Assembly (NCBI GenBank): GCA_963969395.1
Contig: OZ017796.1
Coordinates: 46,304,243 to 46,368,242 of the forward strand
DNA length: 64,000 nucleotides
Direction of reading: 5' to 3'
Source: Pseudoscleropodium purum
Lineage: Eukaryota; Streptophyta; Bryopsida; Hypnales; Brachytheciaceae
Shown: one piece after another, positions 58,016 through 64,000 of the stretch
Layout: every line of letters begins with the position of its first letter
Position numbering within the stretch: the stretch's first letter is position 1
The notes under the pieces: generated by a model
The model's database searches: none
Seen by the model: the letters and a program-made list of their open reading frames with translations, nothing else
Told to the model about the DNA's origin: nothing
Position numbers and translations under genes: made by a program

Positions 58016-61000
58016 ATGTCGCGTGCCGGGAAATCGGACCCTCGGTCACTTGACAAGGAGCTGGAAGACGAATCTCACGTTAACGGAATGCAGAAAAGGT
58101 TCGTATTCGAGCTTCTCTGAATTGCCTAGGATTTTTATTTGATCCGATGTGACCAGGGTTTGATTTGAGGGAGGACGTTCGCATTAGCTCTTCAGGTCCT
58201 CTCGATGTCATACGTTGCCTTAGTAGGTGAGGTTTTCGTTGCCAGATGAGACGGCCGGCAATGCTTGCGGAGGTATCTGTCCGTTCGCACCAATTTCCCC
58301 GTTTTAGTGGTAATGCGTCTTGATTCCGAGACGTTTTCGTAATCCTCAAGGCAGATCATGACTACGGTTGTCACTGGACTTGTGTGGTTTGATGCTGGCC
58401 TCTGCTACTTTCTTAATCAGCACCATGAGGTCGCAGGACATTACCAAATTCGATGTAATAGGTCTTCGCAGGTTGCGTCAATATTTCAAACCCTGCTATT
58501 GACGAGTCTCTTGAAATAATGACGAAATTCTGTGCACCCAGATTGATATTCTCGTGTCTTCAGTCGAGGCTAGTTCAATTTTTCGGAATGAAGGTTTTGC
58601 AAGATTTTGAGTACAGTTCTGTAGGGGTTGGTTAGCGATTAACTTCAGTGGCTTTACTCATATCAGGAAGTAGTGCTAGAATGACTTTATTACCACTTGC
58701 AGGATTGGTCTGAAAGGTACTTTTTTTTATTCGTGTGTGTCACAGAAAGCAAAAGAAGAAGGGGAAGAAGGGTGGTCGAGTATATGAAGACGAGGATGAT
58801 CTGGATGCAGGAGAACATGATGGCCCTACACCTTCTGTGGGAATTGCTGAGGCTGAATCTGAGGAAGCCATGGATTCTTCTGCCAAGAAGAAGAGCAATA
58901 AGAAGAAAGGGGGAGCAAAGAAAGGAGCATTTAGTGTGTTGGATGAGGAAGTGTCCGACAGTGAAGTAAGCCCAGCTATGCCTTCCCTTGAGGAAGCAGA
59001 GAAGGATGAAGGTGAGGAAGAGGAGACCCTGATGTTTGCAGGCAAAAAGAAAGGAAAGAAAGGGAAGAAGGATAAGAAGCCTTCTTTAGACGATTATCCT
59101 ATATTGGATCCTGATGCTGAAGCCGAAGCCGAAGAAGCCATAGACATGCCTGCTGCGAAGAATAGAAACAATAAGAAGAAAGGGGGAGAAACGAAAGCGA
59201 CATTTAGTTTGTTAGATGAAGATATGAGCGACAGCGAAGTTTCTTCAGTAAGCCCTGCTTTGGTCTCTCTTGTTGAGGTGGAAAAGGATGAAGGTGAGGA
59301 AGAGGAGACCCTGATGTTTGCAGGCAAAAAGAAAGGAAAGAAGGGGAAGAAGGATAAGAAGCCTTCTATAGACGATTATCCTGTATTGGATCCTGAAGCT
59401 GAAGCCGAAGAAGCCATAGACATGCCTGCTGCGAAGAACAGAAGCAATAAGAAGAAAGGGGGAGCACATAAGGCGGCATTTAGTCTGCTGGACGAGGATT
59501 TGTCCGACAACGATCTGCCGTCTGTAAGCCCGGTCGTGCCTTCTCTTGATGAGGCTGAAAAGGATGAAGGTGAGGAAGAGGAGACCCTGATGTTTGCAGG
59601 CAAAAAGAAAGGGAAGAAAGGGAAGAAGGACAAGGTCTCAAAAGACGATGAGGACATTGATGCTCTCATTGGAGAGCTTGAAGGGCAGAAAATAACCGAA
59701 GGTAATTGCCTGCTTTTGATCTAGTTTCGTGACTAAATCACCATGTTTAGGATTGTCCCTAAAACGATCTGGAGTTCTATGAGCTACCGAAGATGTTTGA
59801 AGAAGTTGGAGCGAGAAACTATTAGGTCACTACACTAGCTAATGGTGCTACAGACTCTGCATTATGCTTGTTTTTCATATAGCAGAAGTTCATCGATAAT
59901 TCTCATGACTAAGGAATTTCTTGTAATGATACTTTGCGTTCATGTGCCATATTGTGGGCCTGCAAATCTCGACTCTCATTTTCCTTCGGCGACATAATCT
60001 TATTCCTTAATTCTGTTGCAGTTGCAGCACCAAGTGCAGTTCTTGCGGAGCCCAGAGGCAAACAAAAGAAGAAAGGAAAAAAGAGTGGTCGAACCATTCA
60101 AGAAGAAGAAGACCTCGATGCCATTCTTGCAGAATTAGAAGGCCCAAGCAGATCTGCCCCTCCTACTGCTGAGGCTGTTGTCGCTGCTTCTGCATCGCCT
60201 GAGCCCATTGCAGCAGAGGAACCGGAAGCTGTAGAAAAGTCTTTGGTTGGTGGAGCCGTTCTTCCTGAGGTAGAAGAAGTTACAGAATCAGCAGCTTCAA
60301 AGAAGAAGAAGAAGAAGAAAGAGAAGGAAAAGGCTGCAAAGGCCGGCGCAGGTACTCTATGCAAGTTCAAAATGGCTTTAGCTCGTGCATGCGTGACTGA
60401 TTACATCTGCATTTGGGGCTTTGCTACTCTCGGGGGTAATTCTGGTGCACTGGTGGGTTCAGTATTTTGGGGCCAGGAACACATGATTTATTGTGGTTAA
60501 CCTGCTTGTGTTCCAGTCGATAAACCTGCAGAGGAAATCACAGTCGAGGATAAAAAAGTGCCAGTCAGAGTAGAGGAAACCAAAAGCAAGGCTTCTGACA
60601 AGAAAGTACCAAAGCATGTGCGAGAGATGCAAGAGCGGCTAGCTCGAGTGAAAGAAGCAGAGGAGAAGAGAATTCAAGGTATGGTGCCCTTCCGACAGAT
60701 GCTTGTGTCAGTTCAAAATGCCGTCTCAACTCAAGACGTTATTGTAAGAAAACAGTTCCCGATTAACATCTACGAAGTCTTTGTTGATGAGACTGTATGT
60801 GAAGAATTTTGAGTTCAGCATTGGGTCGGAAGTAAGACTTTTTTTTTTAATTTCTCTCTCAAGATGTTAAAGAGTCAGGTTTGTTGTTACCTTGACATCT
60901 TTCAGAGGAAGAGGAGAAACGTCGCAAAGAGGAGGAAGAACAGCTGAGGCTCGAAGAGTCGGAGCGACAGAAAGAAGAAGCTAAGCGCAGGAAAAAGGAG

Positions 61001-64000
61001 CGCGAGAAAGAAAAGTTATTGCAGAAGAAGAAGGAAGGAAAGTTGCTGACGGGAAAGAAGAAGGAGGAGGCTCGACGATTGGCCATCGTCCGTGAGCAGT
61101 ATGGGATCTCCACAGACCTGGACAGCCCGACAGGAGAGGAGGTATCTACTCCCAGGAAACCAAAGTACGAAACTAAGAAAAAGCGCAAGCCAGTTGGAGC
61201 AGGGCAGGCAGTTGATGCGGCTCCTATCGTTGCTGAAAAAGCTGAGATTCTAGAGCCACCAGTTCCGGAGCCAGAGCCGGAGGTGGAACCAGAGCCGGAG
61301 CCAGAGCCATTACCGGAACCAGAACCTGAACCTGAGTCTGCAATGGAGGTATTGTTGCGTTGTGCATTTTGATGTGGATATCAAGAAAGTGTATTAGTTT
61401 CACACTGCGTTGGTCTGCCTGTCAAGTCCGCTGAAGAGCTTTGTCCGGGTGTGTGAGGGGAGGGGTTTACCCTGTAAATTTATTGCTAGTGCAGAATGGT
61501 AGCGTAGCGTTGAATGCGTGCATTGTCTAAGACTAAGTAATCTCACGATTGTATGCCTCTTTGTTCCTCGTGTCGATGAGATGTAGTACCTCGTTTGTTC
61601 AGGTGGAGGAAGAGGAAGAAGAAGAGGACTGGGATGCCAAGAGTTTCGAAGAAGTAAACCTTCCTGCAATCAAGAGTGCATTTGCTGAAGAAGAAGCTGA
61701 CGATGGCCCAGTAAAAGCCGGACAGATTACAGTTCCGCCTCCAAGCGCCCCTACGTCTGCTACCAAACCTTCTTCTCCAAAGAAAAAACCTGTACCTCCT
61801 CCAAGGTCACATCACAAGGTTGCTGAGAATGAAGATGAGGATGAAGAAGATGATGAGGATGAGGACGAGGATGATGAAGATGAAGATAGTGAGGACAATG
61901 ATGTGGACCCGAAGAAACTCCAGCAGGCGAAATTTAGCAGAGAAAAACGAAGGGAAGAGGCTCTTAAGAAGAGAAGCGCTGAAGATTTGAGGTCACCGAT
62001 TTGTTGTATATTGGGTCACGTGGATACAGGTATGGAATATTTGCCGGGCAGGTTTGTGAACAACAGATGATTGTTGCGCTGTGCATTGAAGGCTCTATTA
62101 TGCGTGTATTGTTATTGTGTTATTTTCTTATAAGTTTCTTATGTTATTTTCTTCCAAGTTTTTGGCCCAGGGGAAGCCTTCCACTTCCACTTCCACTTCA
62201 CTTCACTGAGTAAAGTCGTGAGTTGTATTTGCCTCCAGCTTTCATATTCGAGTCTAGAGCTCAAGGGATTTTATTCTACTGTTCTAGTTTCTTTATTATT
62301 TCATTCCAAGTTTTTAACAATGGCTTGAGAAGCCTTTCATATTGCTTCCTTGACTGAGTCAAAGCGTGAGTCCTACTAGCTTCCATACCAAGAAATAGAT
62401 CGCAAGAAACTACAAGGGATCTGATATGTTATAGTTTCTTGCGGTCTATTTCTCTCTGGACCGTCCATCTTTTGATGTATATATTTCCCACGTTAGCAGT
62501 TACATTATCAAATAATTTGTTTTTTGTTATGAACTCATGCAGGCAAGACCAAGCTGCTTGATTGTATTCGACGAACAAATGTACAAGAGGGAGAAGCTGG
62601 CGGTATCACACAGCAGATAGGAGCTACATATTTTCCGATGGAGAACATTAAAGAGAGGACCAAAGAGTTGAAATCAGATGCTAAACTTAGGGTTCCCGGT
62701 CTCCTTGTTATAGACACTCCAGGCCACGAGTCTTTCACGAATCTGAGGGCCCGTGGCTCGAGTCTCTGTGATATTGCCATTCTTGTCATCGACATCATGC
62801 ACGGCTTGGAGCCGCAAACCATCGAGTCCCTGAATCTTCTGAAAGCACGGCGTACTCCATTTGTGATTGCCTTGAATAAGGTACGATTTGGAATTCTGTG
62901 ATATTGTGCAGTTGCTAGTAGTCGCCTTGTGTTTTTGATCTATCGAACGTCGAGTCTATTAAAGCCTCATCAATGTACAGACAAGTTTCTGCTTTTTCTA
63001 CCTTAGTTGGTGGTGCTTGTTTTGGTCATCTAGTCAATCTGTGCAAATTCCACAAGTCATTTCTGATATCTTTCATCAACAGGTGGACAGATTGTATGGG
63101 TGGAAGACTTGCCCCAATGCTCCTATTAGGAATGCTTTCAAACTGCAGTCCAAGGATGTGATGGGAGAATTTGAACAGCGAGTTGCTCAAGTAAGTGAAT
63201 CTATATAGAGAGGGGGCAGGCATCTTAGTAGGTGGGGGGTAGATGGTTTTAAAACTTTGCTCTGGTCTCTTTTGTTCTACTCGATGAGGGAGGTCTGTCT
63301 GCTTGATCGAAGACTGAAGAGCGTTTTGGGATGCCAAGTCATGAGGTTTGGTCCATATTTGTGGAATCTTGACATTTATATTTTTTTTGAAGGGAATTAC
63401 TGTAATATTGTTTCTCCTAGTGGTCGCTGGCACGAGTCTTTAGTTTGGATCAAGGAGCCATAGGTTAGCACTCATGGCAAACTTTCTCAGCTGCCGCTGA
63501 CAACTTTCACTGACTTGTGAATGCTTATTGGTTGTCCAGATTTGCACTCAACTGAAGGAGCAGGGATTGAATTCTGAGCTGTACTACAAGAATAAGGAAC
63601 TCCGGAAAGTCATTAGCATCATTCCCACTTCTGCTATAAGGTATGTCCCTCGGAATCTTGGAGTGCAGTCTCGTTGTTGATATGTACGATTCAGGTTCTG
63701 CCAAGTGTCAGGCCTGTTTATAACGTGGCCGTGTCGCAGTGGGGAGGGTGTCCCAGATATCTTGATGCTGTTGGTGCAGTTGACACAGAAGTTGATGGAG
63801 GATAAGTTGATGTACATCAGCGAAGTGCAGGTGAGTGAAGGTTTAAAGTATATGTCTATAAGATAAATTTGTATCAATACATTATGGATATCCAAGTGGT
63901 GAGGGAGGGAGTTTGGTTTGTGTGGTTTCTTTCTCTTCATTGGAAGTCCGCATGTGTGCCTTTTTTTTGAAGTTTCATTTTTTTCGCGCCAGGTTTGTCT
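58016..64000 (+). CDS. EIF5B: Translation initiation factor eIF5B (N-terminal 1,013 residues, runs off window)
   Basis: The exons are 58016-58098, 58746-59701, 60022-60351, 60517-60678, 60906-61348, 61603-62029, 62543-62880, 63083-63190, 63540-63640 and 63740-63830. An eleventh exon probably starts at 63993. All phases agree. eIF5B is the GTPase that joins ribosomal subunits at the end of initiation. Residues 1-790 are charged and low-complexity: three repeated units from about 114, a Lys/Glu coiled coil ([20 protein letters not shown]), Glu-Pro repeats and an Asp/Glu run. The GTPase has G1 GHVDTGKT (796-803), the switch I Thr in GGITQQIGA (823), G3 DTPGHE (858-863), G4 NKVD (912-915) and G5 SAIS (980-983). 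An intron interrupts the P-loop Gly 801 codon. The beta-barrel and C-terminal domains lie outside. The start is the first ATG in frame with exon 2. Confidence 0.96.
59002..59637 (+). repeat. Triplicated 94/92-codon unit within eIF5B exon 2
   Basis: Three copies of a unit start at 59002, 59284 and 59560 with [20 protein letters not shown]. Units 1 and 2 each continue through [22 protein letters not shown] and a SLLDED-type segment. Periods are 282 and 276 bases, both multiples of three. The nucleotide match is high, especially over the 50 bases encoding [12 protein letters not shown], which points to recent duplication or gene conversion. Plant eIF5B N-termini commonly carry repeated Lys/Gly-rich blocks; the copy number varies. 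Confidence 0.9.
62135..62430 (+). repeat. Degenerate tandem duplication inside eIF5B intron 6
   Basis: Two units of about 150 bases share CCAAGTTTTT, GAAGCCTT, CTTCACTGAGT/TTGACTGAGT, CGTGAGT and CAAGGGAT. The first unit contains a (CACTTC)n-like stretch near 62177-62202. No coding potential is seen. Confidence 0.55.
62391..62453 (+). repeat. 22-bp stem hairpin inside eIF5B intron 6
   Basis: The arms 62391-62412 (AGAAATAGATCGCAAGAAAC) and 62432-62453 pair over 22 bases with one mismatch, around a 19-base loop. It lies about 90 bases before the acceptor of the exon that completes the P-loop. Confidence 0.8.

Noticed and set aside
58740..59669. Several Ser/Phe/Pro-rich minus-strand ORFs over the eIF5B exons
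   Set aside because: They are complements of Lys/Glu-rich eIF5B coding repeats.

Overview
This is nuclear DNA from a land plant. The evidence is GC-richer, intron-split exons in a very AT-rich background, canonical plant splice sites, a telo-box in front of a translation-factor gene, and a BTB protein of a plant-type family. A non-seed plant such as a moss is my guess; nothing in the window proves the lineage. Only two genes are certain, one towards each end. The roughly 46 kb between them is gene-poor and dominated by small non-autonomous DNA transposons and older dispersed repeats.

Left part (about 4.5-11.9 kb): a seven-exon gene on the minus strand encodes a 681-residue BTB/POZ protein. 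All exon phases join into one frame. Intron 5 needs a GC-AG splice pair, intron 4 carries a decayed copy of part of exon 5, and the leader holds upstream ORFs. Right part (57.5-64 kb): a plus-strand gene encodes translation initiation factor eIF5B. Ten complete exons (1,013 residues) cover the charged N-terminal extension and the whole GTPase domain; the C-terminal domains lie beyond the window. It has a telo-box, an upstream ORF, upstream tandem repeats of about 75 bp, and a triplicated N-terminal unit.

Middle part: the clearest novelty is a set of elements bounded by TTAA, with termini close to CCCCTAAAG. There are four copies of a roughly 910-bp family (17.2, 21.6, 38.6 and 47.9 kb) and two smaller elements fused in inverted orientation (22.5-23.4 kb). 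The 47.9-kb copy sits inside an older repeat, and a related repeat copy at 20.88 kb keeps the empty site with a single TTAA. The window therefore documents a TTAA target duplication, the hallmark of piggyBac-type transposition. Other elements are a PIF/Harbinger-like MITE with TAA target duplications (41.6 kb), a MITE family with CATTAGAAGA ends (four copies, two in a nested cluster at 32-34 kb), a 712-bp element with 30-bp inverted repeats, a 160-bp near-perfect hairpin (30.2 kb), a 674-bp terminal-inverted-repeat element (18.4 kb) and a possible CACTA element (19.1 kb).

GC-richer islets at 13.1-14.0, 23.4-23.9, 40.8-41.5, 46.3-47.0 and 53.7-54.1 kb may be orphan genes or gene remnants; only the 53.7-kb and 46.3-kb islets give splice-consistent models, and both are weak. 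I saw no tRNA, rRNA, CRISPR, organellar insertion or transposase/reverse-transcriptase coding region.
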